Origin: Actinoplanes nipponensis
Lineage (GTDB): Bacteria > Actinomycetota > Actinomycetes > Mycobacteriales > Micromonosporaceae
Length of the DNA stretch: 64,000 nucleotides
Assembly (NCBI RefSeq): GCF_016862275.1
Contig: NZ_BOMQ01000081.1
Location: 48,363 to 112,362 of the forward strand
Direction of reading: 5' to 3'
The notes beneath the pieces are model-generated. The model searched no databases, was not told the origin of the DNA, and worked only from the letters and a program-made list of their open reading frames with translations. The position numbers were made by a program, and so were the translations under genes. Shown piece by piece: positions 43,264 through 51,401 of this stretch (positions are counted from its first letter, which is position 1; every line of letters begins with the position of its first letter).

Positions 43264-43663
43264 TGCCACTCCCGTGATTCATGGGGCACTGTGACCTGGG
43301 CCACGGCTGTCCGGTGATGATCTACCCGAGGTGTTACGGCCGTCAATGAGCTGTGTTAATTGCGTTGCCCGGCGCGCGCGCCGGGCCGCACACTCGTATC
43401 CAGCGACCGGCCCTCGGCAGGCCTCGCGGACACCCGGGGAAGCCTCCGGCTCCCCTCCCGCGGCGGCGCGGGACGCGGTCACCTCTCTCGACACGGCATC
43501 GCGCTGTGCCATGCGCCCGTCCCGCGCCGCCGCCCCATTCGTCCAAAAAATCTACAGTGACGACTCTAGGATTTTTAGCTTGACAGGAATAACATCACAA
43601 GGGTCGGCGACGCACCGCCGACAGCAACTGGCACAGATTGGCTGAGTTGGTAAGGAGGACGAG

Positions 43664-43798
43664 ATACCGCAGCAACGCGAACTCGTGAAGTCCCCGACCC
43701 GACAAGAGGTGATCGCAGCCGATGCCCATCACTCGCGCCGTCCGCTAGCGGCACGCAGGCGGAACGGCCGCGCCGACGACGGTCGGCCACAGAATTGA
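43664..43798 (+). CDS. Small ORF with strong Shine-Dalgarno but ATA first codon
   Basis: AAGGAGGAC lies 4 nt before an ATA codon that opens a 44-codon frame ending in TGA at 43798. The next possible start in frame is a GTG at 43685, which has no ribosome-binding site (37 aa). The peptide is basic: after PQQRELVKSPTRQEV it becomes Arg/Ala-rich. It ends 5 nt before a strong hairpin and 86 nt before the merR start, so it could be a leader peptide. The identity is unknown, and an ATG-to-ATA change or sequencing error is possible. Confidence 0.4.
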   Translation: MPQQRELVKSPTRQEVIAADAHHSRRPLAARRRNGRADDGRPQN

Positions 43799-43802
43799 AC
43801 AG

Positions 43803-43833
43803 CCAAGGCCCCGGTAACCCGCCGGGGCCTTGG
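43803..43833 (+). terminator. Attenuator/terminator-like hairpin before merR
   Basis: A perfect 12-bp stem (CCAAGGCCCCGG and its complement) with a 7-nt loop begins 5 nt after the small ORF stop and ends 50 nt before the merR start. No T-run follows. Confidence 0.7.
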
Positions 43834-43883
43834 ACTGTCTCCCCCACCTGATCATGGGCACCGCCCCCGGCCCGGAAGGCAGC

Positions 43884-44282
43884 ATGAGCACCACGTTCGA
43901 CGACGCCGACTTCCCGGCGTACACCATGGGCCGCGCCGCCGACATGATCGGCGTGACGCCGGCCTTCCTGCGCAGCCTGGGCACGGCCGGCCTGATCGAG
44001 CCCGAACGCTCGCTGGGCGGGCACCGCCGCTACTCGCGGCACCAGCTGCGGCTCGCCGCCCGGGTCCGGCAGCTGCTGGACGAGGGCATGCCGCTCACCG
44101 CGGCCTGCCGGCTCGTGACCCTGGAGGACCGGCTGTCGGTGGCGCACCGGCGCATCGTCGAGCTGGGCGGCACGCTGACCGCCGACGACGACGCCGACCT
44201 GCCGACCGCCACCCATCCCGACATCGCCACCCCCAGCTACTACCCCTCGCCGCGCGGCGACCGGTCGGCCTCGGCGCCGTAG
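43884..44282 (+). CDS. MerR family transcriptional regulator
   Basis: This 132-aa protein has one MerR winged helix: YTMGRAADMIGVTPAFLRSLGTAGLIEP, then GGHRRYSRHQLRLAARVRQLLDEGM. A short helix (EDRLSVAHRRIVELGG) is followed by a disordered tail. There is no ligand-binding domain, so it resembles HspR-like or orphan MerR factors. A GGAAGG ribosome-binding site precedes the ATG at 43884. Upstream in-frame starts at 43854 (ATG) and 43830 (TTG) are less likely. It overlaps the convergent SDR gene by 43 bp. Confidence 0.85.
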   Translation: MSTTFDDADFPAYTMGRAADMIGVTPAFLRSLGTAGLIEPERSLGGHRRYSRHQLRLAARVRQLLDEGMPLTAACRLVTLEDRLSVAHRRIVELGGTLTADDDADLPTATHPDIATPSYYPSPRGDRSASAP

Positions 44283-45088
44283 ACGGCGGCCAGGCTCGCC
44301 TCCCAGAGCAGCCGGGCCCGCACCGGATCGACGGCGCGCCGGGTCGCCCCCAGCGGCCGGCGCCACGCGAAGTAGCCGCCCGGCACCGCGGCCGCCGGGT
44401 CGTCGGCCAGCCACAGCAGCGTGTCCGCGCCCTGCTCGGGGCCGCGGAAGACCAGCTTGCCCAGGGAGAAGAGCGGGCTGCGGCCGCCGAAGCGGCTGCG
44501 GATCAGGCCCGGGAAGAAGCAGGTCGGCACGATCCCGTACGGGCCCCAGCGCCGGGCCGCCTCGACGGTGAAGAGCAGGTTCGCCTGCTTGCCGGCCCCG
44601 TACGCCGCCCACCGGCTGAACTGGCGCCGGCCCGGGCGGCGCACGTCCAGCGTGCCCCACGCCTCCGCGATCGAGCCCGTCGTGACGATCCGCGCCGGCG
44701 CCGCCGCCCGCAACCGGTCCAGCAGCAGGTGGCTCAGCAGGAAGCCGCCGAGGTGGTTGATCTGCACGCCCGGGTCGTACCCGTCGGCCGTCAGCACCCG
44801 GGCCGGCGCGAGCTGCCCGGCGTTGTTCACCAGCACGTCGATCCGCTCGTGGGCCGCCGCCACCCGGGCGCCCACCGCCCGCACCTCGTCCAGCACCGCG
44901 AAGTCGGCCCGGTACGCCGCCGGGGTACGCCCGCCGGCCGCCCGGACCACCTCGACCGCGTGCCGCAGCCGCCCCGGATCCCGGCCGAGCAGCACCACCT
45001 CGGCGCCCCCGCGGGCGAACGCGGCGGCCGCGGCCAGCCCGATGCCCGAGCTGCCGCCGGTGACCACGATCGTGCGCCGCTCCGCCAT
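44240..45088 (-). CDS. SDR family oxidoreductase (WWOX/retinol-dehydrogenase-like)
   Basis: This 282-aa SDR has TGGSSGIG (10-17), NNAG (88-91), Ser139 (TTGS) and the YGAGK motif (Tyr163, Lys167). The order and the QINHLGGFLLSHLLLDRL helix fit the extended group related to retinol dehydrogenases and light-dependent protochlorophyllide reductases. The substrate is unknown. Its 3' end overlaps merR, and a DUF998-like gene diverges upstream. Confidence 0.88.
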   Translation of the reverse strand: MAERRTIVVTGGSSGIGLAAAAAFARGGAEVVLLGRDPGRLRHAVEVVRAAGGRTPAAYRADFAVLDEVRAVGARVAAAHERIDVLVNNAGQLAPARVLTADGYDPGVQINHLGGFLLSHLLLDRLRAAAPARIVTTGSIAEAWGTLDVRRPGRRQFSRWAAYGAGKQANLLFTVEAARRWGPYGIVPTCFFPGLIRSRFGGRSPLFSLGKLVFRGPEQGADTLLWLADDPAAAVPGGYFAWRRPLGATRRAVDPVRARLLWEASLAAVYGAEADRSPRGEG

Positions 45089-45136
45089 GCCCCCATTGGA
45101 TCAGCCCCGGCGGCCCGCCCGGCTACGGTTCAGATC

Positions 45137-45811
45137 ATGGTTCCGCTCGCCCACCGCCCCGACCGGCTCGCCGCCTGGGCCGGCGCGGCGGTCCTGACCG
45201 GCGCCCTGACCATGCTGGCCGGGCTGGTCGCCGCCCCCGGGCCGTGGACGCAGGGCTACGTCAGCGAGGCCGGCACCGCCGGCATGCCGCTGGCCGCCGC
45301 GTACCGCTGGGGGCTGCTGGGGCTGGCCGTGGGCGTCGGCCTGCTGGGCGGGGTGCTGCGGCGCTCCTCGCGGCCGGTGGCGACGCTGCTCGGCCTGGCG
45401 GCGCTGCTGGCCGCCACCTCCGGCGTGGTGCCGTGCACCGCGGGCTGCCCGCTGCCGCCGTACGAGCAGACCACAGTCGCCGACGTCACCCACACGGCGG
45501 CCAGCGTCATCGGCATGGTGCTGCTGGCCGGGGCGATGGCGCTCATCGCCCTCTCCGCGCCGTTCGGCGCGGTGCTGCGGCGACTGGCGGCCGTGGCGGT
45601 GGCCGTCATCGTGCCGCTCGGCGCGACCCTCGGGCTCACCATGCTGCTGGCCGGCCGGGGACCGGCCGGCGCCACCCTGGAACGGGTGGCGCTGGTGGTG
45701 GCGGTGAGCTGGCTGATCGGCACGGCGGTGGTGCTCGCCCGGCCCGGCGCCGCCGGGCGGGACCCGGTGGCCGGGCCCGCGCCGACGCTCAGGCGACCCG
45801 GCGCACGATAG
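45137..45811 (+). CDS. DUF998-like integral membrane protein
   Basis: This 224-aa protein has six or seven hydrophobic helices. The pattern is an N-terminal helix, GYVSEAGTAGMPLAAAYRWGLLGLA, a loop with CTAGCPLPPYEQTTVADVTHTAAS, then helices to the C-terminus. The paired cysteines and the HTAAS motif recur in DUF998 proteins of actinobacteria. The function is unknown. The last 23 bp overlap the convergent tetR gene. Confidence 0.75.
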   Translation: MVPLAHRPDRLAAWAGAAVLTGALTMLAGLVAAPGPWTQGYVSEAGTAGMPLAAAYRWGLLGLAVGVGLLGGVLRRSSRPVATLLGLAALLAATSGVVPCTAGCPLPPYEQTTVADVTHTAASVIGMVLLAGAMALIALSAPFGAVLRRLAAVAVAVIVPLGATLGLTMLLAGRGPAGATLERVALVVAVSWLIGTAVVLARPGAAGRDPVAGPAPTLRRPGAR

Positions 45812-46373
45812 CGAGCAGGGACTGCTCGACGTCCTCGATGGCCCGCTCGGGCTGGAACACCAGCCAGTCCACGGCCACCACCAGGCCGACCCCGAACAGC
45901 GCCGACGAGGCCACCCGCACGTCCAGCTCCGGCGGCAGGTCGCCGGAGTCGACGCCGGCCCGCACGGTCTCCGCGATCACCCCGATGGCCTGCTCACGCA
46001 GCAGGACGAGGGTCTGCTGCCACTCCCGGTTGGTGCGCCACATCTCCGAGAGCAGCAGCTGGGCGAAGGCGCGGTACCGGCGGATGTACTCCAGCTGGGC
46101 CCGGATCAGGGCGGCGACCGCCTCCCGCGGCGGCAGCCCGGCGACCGCGGCCCGGAACTCGTCGGTCAGCAGCCCGATGCCGTGCCGCAGCAGCTCCTCG
46201 AAGAGCACCGACTTGGAGGCGAAGTTGTAGTAGACGGTCCCCTTGGCGACCCGGGCCCGCAGCGCGATGTCGTCCACCGTGGTGGCCGAGAAGCCCTGCT
46301 CGGCGATCAGCTCGACCGCCGCCTCGAACAGGCGCTGCCGGGTGTCCTCGCGCCTGCGGGTCCGTCCGTCCAC
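45789..46373 (-). CDS. TetR family repressor of the ABC/YhgE operon
   Basis: This 194-aa TetR protein has the N-terminal helix-turn-helix RLFEAAVELIAEQGFSATTVDDIALRARVAKGTVYYNFASK. The ligand-binding helices include YRAFAQLLLSEMWRTN. It is the third gene of a minus-strand operon with the ATPase and YhgE genes, starting at a GTG 5 bp after the YhgE stop. The palindrome ACTGAC-TG-GTCAGT upstream of the ATPase gene is its likely operator, so the exporter would be self-regulated. Confidence 0.9.
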   Translation of the reverse strand: MDGRTRRREDTRQRLFEAAVELIAEQGFSATTVDDIALRARVAKGTVYYNFASKSVLFEELLRHGIGLLTDEFRAAVAGLPPREAVAALIRAQLEYIRRYRAFAQLLLSEMWRTNREWQQTLVLLREQAIGVIAETVRAGVDSGDLPPELDVRVASSALFGVGLVVAVDWLVFQPERAIEDVEQSLLAIVRRVA

Positions 46374-46378
46374 GATTG

Positions 46379-48523
46379 TCAGATCACCAGCTCCGGATGC
46401 AGGCCGGACGGGGTCAGCCGCCGCGACCGGTGGGCCACCGCCACGGTCAGGACCAGCGCCGCGAGCCCGTAGCCGAGCAACGCCAGCACGCCGGTCACCA
46501 CCGTACCGGCCGGGCCGCCGTCGATCGCGTGGCGCAGCGACTCCACCACGTAGGTCATCGGCAGCAGCGGGTGGACCGCCTGGAAGAAGCCCGGCGAGGT
46601 CTGCACCGGGTAGGTGCCGCCGGACGAGGTCAGCTGGAGCATGAGCAGGGCCAGCGCGACGATCCGGCCGGCCGGGCCGAGCGCGGCGCCGAGCACCTGG
46701 ATGACCGCCGCGAACGCGGTGGCGGTGAGCATCAGCAGGCCCAGGGTGAGCAGCGGCTGCACCGGGCTGAGCCCGAGACCGAGGACCACCACGGCGTACA
46801 GCACCGCCGCCTGGGTCAGCCCGACCGCCACCGCCGGCAGCAGACCGGCCAGCGTCACCCGGTACGCCGGGGCGCCCGACACGACGTACCGGCGGTTCAG
46901 CGGGCGCAGCAGCATGTAGGTGAACATGGCGCCCACCCACAGCGCCAGCGCCAGGAAGTACGGGGCGAAGCCCACGCCGTACGTGGCGGCCGGGTGGCGC
47001 ACCGTCCGGCTCACGGCCACCGGGTCGCTCAGCACGTCCGCGCGCCCGGACGGGTCGTCGCCGTACCCGGGAAGCCGGTCGGCCCCGTCGGCCAGGCCGG
47101 ACGCCAGCTTCGCGGCGCCGCCCTGCAGGTCGCCCAGGCCGGCGGCGAGCTGGTGGCCGCCGGCGGTCAGCGTGTCCAGGCCGCCGTGCAGCTCGCGCGC
47201 GCCGGAGGCCAGCCGGAAGAGGCCCCCGCGCAGGTCGTCGGCGCCCGCCGCGGCGTTCGCGGCGCCGCTGTCGAGCCGCTGCGCCCCGGTGGCGAGCTGA
47301 CCCAGGCCGGCGGCCAGCTCGTCCACGCTGCGGCGCGCGGCGGCGACGTCGTCGGCCAGGTGCGGCGCGGCCGCGGCGACCCGGCGCGCGGTCGCGGCTA
47401 CCTCGTGCAGCCGGGCGCCGAGCGCGTCCAGGTCGGCGGAGTGGATCGTCGACTGCACCCGTTCGGCCGCGGTGACCAGTTGCCGGGCCAGCGTCTTCAG
47501 CTCGGCCCGGTTCGGCGTCCCGGCGGGCAGCGCGTCGATGCCGTCCCGCAGCTCCCGCGCCCGCCGCACCGCGTCGCCGGACGCGTCGTCCAGCTTGTCG
47601 AGGTTGCCGGCGAGCAGGTCGGCGCCGTCCGCCACCTGGCCGGCGGCGTCCGCGATGAGGCCGGCGTTCTGCCGCAGCAGCGGCTCGGCCTTGTCGGCGG
47701 CCGCGTCGACCGCGGTCGCCAGCCTCCGCCCGCCGGCCGCCGCCTGCTGGGTGCCGGTGGCGAGCTGGGCCGTACCGGCCCGCAGGGTGTCCAGGCCGTC
47801 GGCCAGCTCGTCGGCGCCCCGGGCGGCGCTGCCCAGTCCCCCGGCCAGCTGCCCGGCGCCCCGGTCGGCGTCGGCCAGGCCGTCCTCGAGCCGCTCGGCG
47901 CCGTCGCCGGCGTCGCTCAGCCCTTCCCGCAGCTTCCCGGCGCCCTCGGCCGCCCGCTCGGACTGTTCCTTGGCGTCGGTGAAGCCGACGAGCATCTTGT
48001 CGAAGTAGCCGGCCTGCGCGCTCTGCGCGGCGGCGGCCCGCACCTCCTCGAACGCGGTGCGGGAGAAGACCCCGGACAGGTAGTTGGTGGCGTCGTCGTT
48101 GACCACGACGAGCTGGGACGACCGCGGGTCGGCGGCCGGGTCCGGGCCGGTGGTGAGGTTCCGGGAGAAGTCGCGCGGGATGCGCAGCGACAGCTGGTAG
48201 CGGCCGTCGGCCAGGCCGGCCTCGGCGCCGCGCTCGTCGGTGACGTGCCAGTCGAAGACCTCCCGCTGGCGCAGCTCGTCGGCGAGGTCGCGCCCGGCGT
48301 GCACGGGGGTGCCGTCGCTCGCCGTGGCGCTGACGTCCTCGACGACCAGGGCGGCGGGAATGTGGTTGAGCCGGCCGTAGGGGTCCCAGAAGGCGTATAG
48401 GTAGAGGGCGCCGTAGAGCAGCGGGATGACGCAGAGCACGGCGAGGGCGGCGGCGGGCAGGCGGCCGCGCAGGAAGCGGCGCAGCTCGAAGCCCGCGAGG
48501 CGCACGCTGGACAATCCGGTCAC
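46379..48523 (-). CDS. YhgE/Pip-type ABC-2 membrane protein
   Basis: This 714-aa protein starts with a membrane helix (RLPAAALAVLCVIPLLYGALYLYAF). It then has an extracellular region with SLRIPRDFSRNLTTG and a long segment (~180-500) of repeated glycine/alanine-rich helices of the form A-x-x-L-A-x-G-L. Five or six membrane helices close the protein (~525-705). This layout is that of YhgE/Pip phage-infection-type and ESX-type export proteins. It partners with the ATPase, whose stop its GTG start overlaps (GTGA). The exported substrate is unknown. Confidence 0.88.
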   Translation of the reverse strand: MTGLSSVRLAGFELRRFLRGRLPAAALAVLCVIPLLYGALYLYAFWDPYGRLNHIPAALVVEDVSATASDGTPVHAGRDLADELRQREVFDWHVTDERGAEAGLADGRYQLSLRIPRDFSRNLTTGPDPAADPRSSQLVVVNDDATNYLSGVFSRTAFEEVRAAAAQSAQAGYFDKMLVGFTDAKEQSERAAEGAGKLREGLSDAGDGAERLEDGLADADRGAGQLAGGLGSAARGADELADGLDTLRAGTAQLATGTQQAAAGGRRLATAVDAAADKAEPLLRQNAGLIADAAGQVADGADLLAGNLDKLDDASGDAVRRARELRDGIDALPAGTPNRAELKTLARQLVTAAERVQSTIHSADLDALGARLHEVAATARRVAAAAPHLADDVAAARRSVDELAAGLGQLATGAQRLDSGAANAAAGADDLRGGLFRLASGARELHGGLDTLTAGGHQLAAGLGDLQGGAAKLASGLADGADRLPGYGDDPSGRADVLSDPVAVSRTVRHPAATYGVGFAPYFLALALWVGAMFTYMLLRPLNRRYVVSGAPAYRVTLAGLLPAVAVGLTQAAVLYAVVVLGLGLSPVQPLLTLGLLMLTATAFAAVIQVLGAALGPAGRIVALALLMLQLTSSGGTYPVQTSPGFFQAVHPLLPMTYVVESLRHAIDGGPAGTVVTGVLALLGYGLAALVLTVAVAHRSRRLTPSGLHPELVI

Positions 48524-49323
48524 GATTTCTTCCTGTTCCGCTCGTCGTCCGCGGCCTGCGGCCGGTCGTTGTCCGTGGGCGCGCGATCAGCCGCCTCGGC
48601 TTCCGCCTCGGCGTCCGCCGCCGGGTCGGGGTCCGCCGCCGGTTCAAGGTCCGCCGCCGGTTCGGGGTCCGCCGCCGGTTCGGGGTCCGCCTCGGCCGGC
48701 GCGTCGCCGGCCACCGCGGCGTCCCCGCCGGTCTCCGGGACGACCTCGGGCGCCGGCGAGCCGCCGAGGCGCACCACCGTGGACACCCGCGCCGGATCGA
48801 TCTCCCGGGCCGTCACCAGCACCGCGATGCCCTCCGCGGCGATCGCGCCGAGCAGCGTCCACAGCCGGTCCGTCTCGGCCTCGTCCAGCCCCTCGTCCAC
48901 CGCGTCCAGGGCGATGACGGCGGGACGTTCGAGCCGGGCGGTCACCAGGCCGAGCAGCTGGCGCTGGAACGGGCTGAGCTCGTACCCCCGGGTTCCGGGG
49001 TCGAGGCCGAGCAGCGGCACCCGGTCGGCCTCCCGCGGCCGGCGGCCGACGAGCAGCAGCCGTTCCTGGACGTGTTCCCGCACGGTGAGCACCGGTTCGG
49101 GCGCCGTCACGCCGGGTACCCAGCCCAGCGACGCCGACCCGGTCACCCGGCCGGCCGAGAGCCGGAAGCGGCGGGCCAGGGCGAGCAGCACCGTCGTGCG
49201 CCCGCTGCCCGGCGGGCCCACGATCGCGAGGATCTCCCCCGGCTCGACGCTCACGTCGAGGTCTTGGAAGAGCCACCGGCGGCGGTGACGAACACCCGCC
49301 CCGGCGGCGGTCAGAACCGGCAT
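48520..49323 (-). CDS. ABC transporter ATP-binding protein with divergent signature and acidic repeat tail
   Basis: The 267-aa product has Walker A GPPGSGRTT and Walker B VIALDAVDEGLD, but its signature reads LSPFQRQ where most ABC proteins have LSGGQRQ. The Q-loop region is short. The last ~80 residues are a disordered acidic tail with a PEPAAD/LEPAAD/PDPAAD repeat encoded by 18-bp tandem repeats. The ATG at 49323 was chosen, and a GTG four codons upstream is possible. It powers the YhgE-like membrane protein. A TetR-type operator lies 20 bp upstream of the start. Confidence 0.85.
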   Translation of the reverse strand: MPVLTAAGAGVRHRRRWLFQDLDVSVEPGEILAIVGPPGSGRTTVLLALARRFRLSAGRVTGSASLGWVPGVTAPEPVLTVREHVQERLLLVGRRPREADRVPLLGLDPGTRGYELSPFQRQLLGLVTARLERPAVIALDAVDEGLDEAETDRLWTLLGAIAAEGIAVLVTAREIDPARVSTVVRLGGSPAPEVVPETGGDAAVAGDAPAEADPEPAADPEPAADLEPAADPDPAADAEAEAEAADRAPTDNDRPQAADDERNRKKS

Positions 49324-49342
49324 CACGACACCCACTTTTAAT

Positions 49343-49356
49343 ACTGACTGGTCAGT
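49343..49356. promoter_or_regulatory. TetR operator upstream of the ABC/YhgE/tetR operon
   Basis: The palindrome ACTGAC-TG-GTCAGT, with a TATTAA hexamer next to it on the ATPase side, sits 20 bp before the ATPase ATG. It fits the TGAC-N2-GTCA class of TetR-type sites. Confidence 0.75.
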
Positions 49357-49434
49357 TCAAATAGTTGCGCGTGATCCTCGTCGATGGAAGCCGCAGTGGT
49401 GGACCTCACCACGATCACAGGGCAGGATCGGGAC

Positions 49435-50418
49435 ATGCCGACGCGATGGGGAATGACCGTACCGCTGGGCGGGGTACCGCTGGCCGAGCACGCCGCCGTG
49501 TTCGCGGCGCTGACCGACGCGGGCTTCACCGACCTGTGGTCGTCGGAGGTGGCCGGCGCCGACGCCTTCACCCCGCTGACGCTCGCCGCCGCCTGGCAGC
49601 CGCGCGCCCGGCTCGGCACGGCGATCACCCCGGTGTTCACCCGCGGCCCCGCGCTGCTGGCGATGACCGCGGCCGCGCTGGCCGAGACCGCCCCCGGCCG
49701 CTTCCAGCTCGGCATCGGCGCCTCGTCCCCGGTGGTCGTCGGCGACTGGAACGCCGCCGAGTTCACCCGGCCGTTCGCCCGCAGCCGCGACATGCTGCAG
49801 TTCCTGCGCGCGGCGCTGGCCGGCGAGGTGGTCGACCGCGAGTTCGAGACCTTCCGGGTGCGCCGCTTCCGGCTCGAGCGCCCGCCGGCGACACCGCCGG
49901 CGGTCCTGCTCGCCGCCCTGCGTCCCGGCATGCTGCGGCTGGCCGCCTCGGCCGCCGACGGCGTGATCCTGAACTGGCTGGCCGCCACCGACGTGCCCCG
50001 GGCGCTGGCCGAGGCCAAGTCCGACCGGCCGGACTTCGACGTGGTCGCGCGCATCTTCGTGTGCCCGACCGAGGACGCCGGCTACGCGCGCACCGTCGGG
50101 CGCCGGATGATCGCCGCCTACCTGACCGTGCCGGCGTACGCGGAGTTCCACCGGTGGCTGGGCCGCGGGCCCGCGCTGGATGCGATGTGGACGGCCTGGG
50201 CGGCGGGCGACCGGCGGGGCGCGCTCGCCGCGATCCCCGACGAGGTGGTGGACGAGCTGATCGTGCACGGCTCGCCGGAGCAGTGCCGCGCGCAGGTGGC
50301 GCGTTACGCGGCGGCCGGCGTCGACGTCCCGGTGATGGCCCTGGTGCCCACGCCGGAGCTGGAACAGGGTGGGGCGGCCACCCTCGCCGGCCTGATCCCG
50401 AGGCTGGGCCCGGCCTGA
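49435..50418 (+). CDS. LLM-class flavin-dependent oxidoreductase
   Basis: This 327-aa bacterial-luciferase-like TIM barrel begins WGMTVPLGGVPLAEHAAVFAALTDAGFTDLW. It has RARLGTAITPVF, FQLGIGASSPVVV and GVILNW segments typical of F420- or FMN-dependent LLM enzymes of actinobacteria. The cofactor and substrate are unknown. The ATG at 49435, after an AGGATCGGG stretch, was preferred over an ATG 51 nt upstream. It diverges from the ABC operon, so both may share the regulatory interval. Confidence 0.9.
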   Translation: MPTRWGMTVPLGGVPLAEHAAVFAALTDAGFTDLWSSEVAGADAFTPLTLAAAWQPRARLGTAITPVFTRGPALLAMTAAALAETAPGRFQLGIGASSPVVVGDWNAAEFTRPFARSRDMLQFLRAALAGEVVDREFETFRVRRFRLERPPATPPAVLLAALRPGMLRLAASAADGVILNWLAATDVPRALAEAKSDRPDFDVVARIFVCPTEDAGYARTVGRRMIAAYLTVPAYAEFHRWLGRGPALDAMWTAWAAGDRRGALAAIPDEVVDELIVHGSPEQCRAQVARYAAAGVDVPVMALVPTPELEQGGAATLAGLIPRLGPA

Positions 50419-50437
50419 CGGCGGGCCGGCCCGAGGC

Positions 50438-51277
50438 TCAGAACAGGACGGTCGCGAAGCTGCCGTTCGGCACGAATCCGCAGCGGGCGTACAACCGCCG
50501 GGCCGGCGCGTTGTAGTCGTTGACGTACAGGCTCACGGTGGGCGCGACCCGGCGCAGCGCGTCCCGCAGCACCGCCGCCATGGCCCCCGCGGCCAGCCCG
50601 CGCCCACGGAACTCCGGGTCCACCCACACGCCCTGCACCTGCGTGGTGCGCCGGGTGACGATGGCCAGCTCGGCCTTGAAGACGACCCGGTCGCCCACGA
50701 AGCGCGCGTACGCCCGCTTCGACCGCACCAGGTCGGAGATCCGCCGCTTGTAGCCCCGGCCACCGTCGTCGAGCAGGGGCGAGACGCCGACCTCCTCGGT
50801 GTACATCGCCACCGCGGCCGGGAACAGCTGCTCCACCTCGTCCGGCTGCACCAGGCGCACCTCCGGGTCGGGCGCGACCGGCGCCTCACGGTCGGCGACC
50901 AGCAGCGGCTGGTGCGGCCGGACGTCGCGGGCCGGGCCCCAGTGCCCGCCCAGGCGGTCCCAGAGCTCGAGCACCGCGTCGGACCGCCCGATGATCGACG
51001 AGCAGATGCGGGGCTCGGCGCCGAGCAGGTCGGCGAAGGCGGACACGGCCGCGGGGGTCGTGCACACCGGCACCAGGTGGGCGCCGGACCAGCAGATCGA
51101 CTCGACGCGCCGGCCGGTGCCGTACCCGTAGATCCGGCCGTCCGAGCGCCACCAGTTGAGCCCGTGCGCCGCCACGCGCTCGGCGATCTGAGCGCCGGCG
51201 TAGGGGTCTTGGTCGAGGATCCGCTCGACCGTGGCCCGCTCGGACTCGCCGAGCTGGCGGATGGGCACCGTCAACAC
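50438..51277 (-). CDS. DUF4081 plus GNAT domain protein
   Basis: This 279-aa protein has an N-terminal DUF4081 half (AGAQIAERVAAHGLNWWRSDGRIYGYG, with the CWSGAHLVPV strand) and a C-terminal GNAT domain. The GNAT part has VQGVWVDPEFRGRGLAAGAM and YVNDYNAPARRLYARCGF. It is the mycobacterial Rv2867c-type gene that lies next to ispG in those genomes. Here three other genes separate it from ispG. The start is a GTG at 51277. The acetyl acceptor is unknown. Confidence 0.9.
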   Translation of the reverse strand: MLTVPIRQLGESERATVERILDQDPYAGAQIAERVAAHGLNWWRSDGRIYGYGTGRRVESICWSGAHLVPVCTTPAAVSAFADLLGAEPRICSSIIGRSDAVLELWDRLGGHWGPARDVRPHQPLLVADREAPVAPDPEVRLVQPDEVEQLFPAAVAMYTEEVGVSPLLDDGGRGYKRRISDLVRSKRAYARFVGDRVVFKAELAIVTRRTTQVQGVWVDPEFRGRGLAAGAMAAVLRDALRRVAPTVSLYVNDYNAPARRLYARCGFVPNGSFATVLF

Positions 51278-51354
51278 AGCTACCAGATTGCCAGATGGCC
51301 GGGCCGATGCACCCACACCGCCCCCTCGGATCCGAGAAAGCCTTGCGGCAAACA

Positions 51355-51387
51355 TGTTGCCGATATATCGTCTAACTATCGACAACA
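51355..51387. promoter_or_regulatory. Probable PadR operator
   Basis: An inverted repeat with arms TGTTGCCGATA and TATCGACAACA (one mismatch) and an 11-bp spacer lies just upstream of the padR ribosome-binding site. The spacer contains a further CGATATATCG palindrome overlapping the first arm. Autoregulation is likely. Confidence 0.7.
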
Positions 51388-51401
51388 GATCGGAGAAGAT
51401 C

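Larger units (their letters stand above)
43264..43883. other. 620-bp intergenic region with small ORF and hairpins
   Basis: This is the longest region without a large gene. The permease side contains only GC-rich sequence. An AT-richer patch (43545-43600, with TAGGAT and TTGACA hexamers) is the best place for divergent promoters. It is followed by a 7-bp stem (43603-43622), a strong Shine-Dalgarno with a small ORF (43664-43798), and a 12-bp-stem hairpin (43803-43833). No further coding sequence is convincing. Confidence 0.6.
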
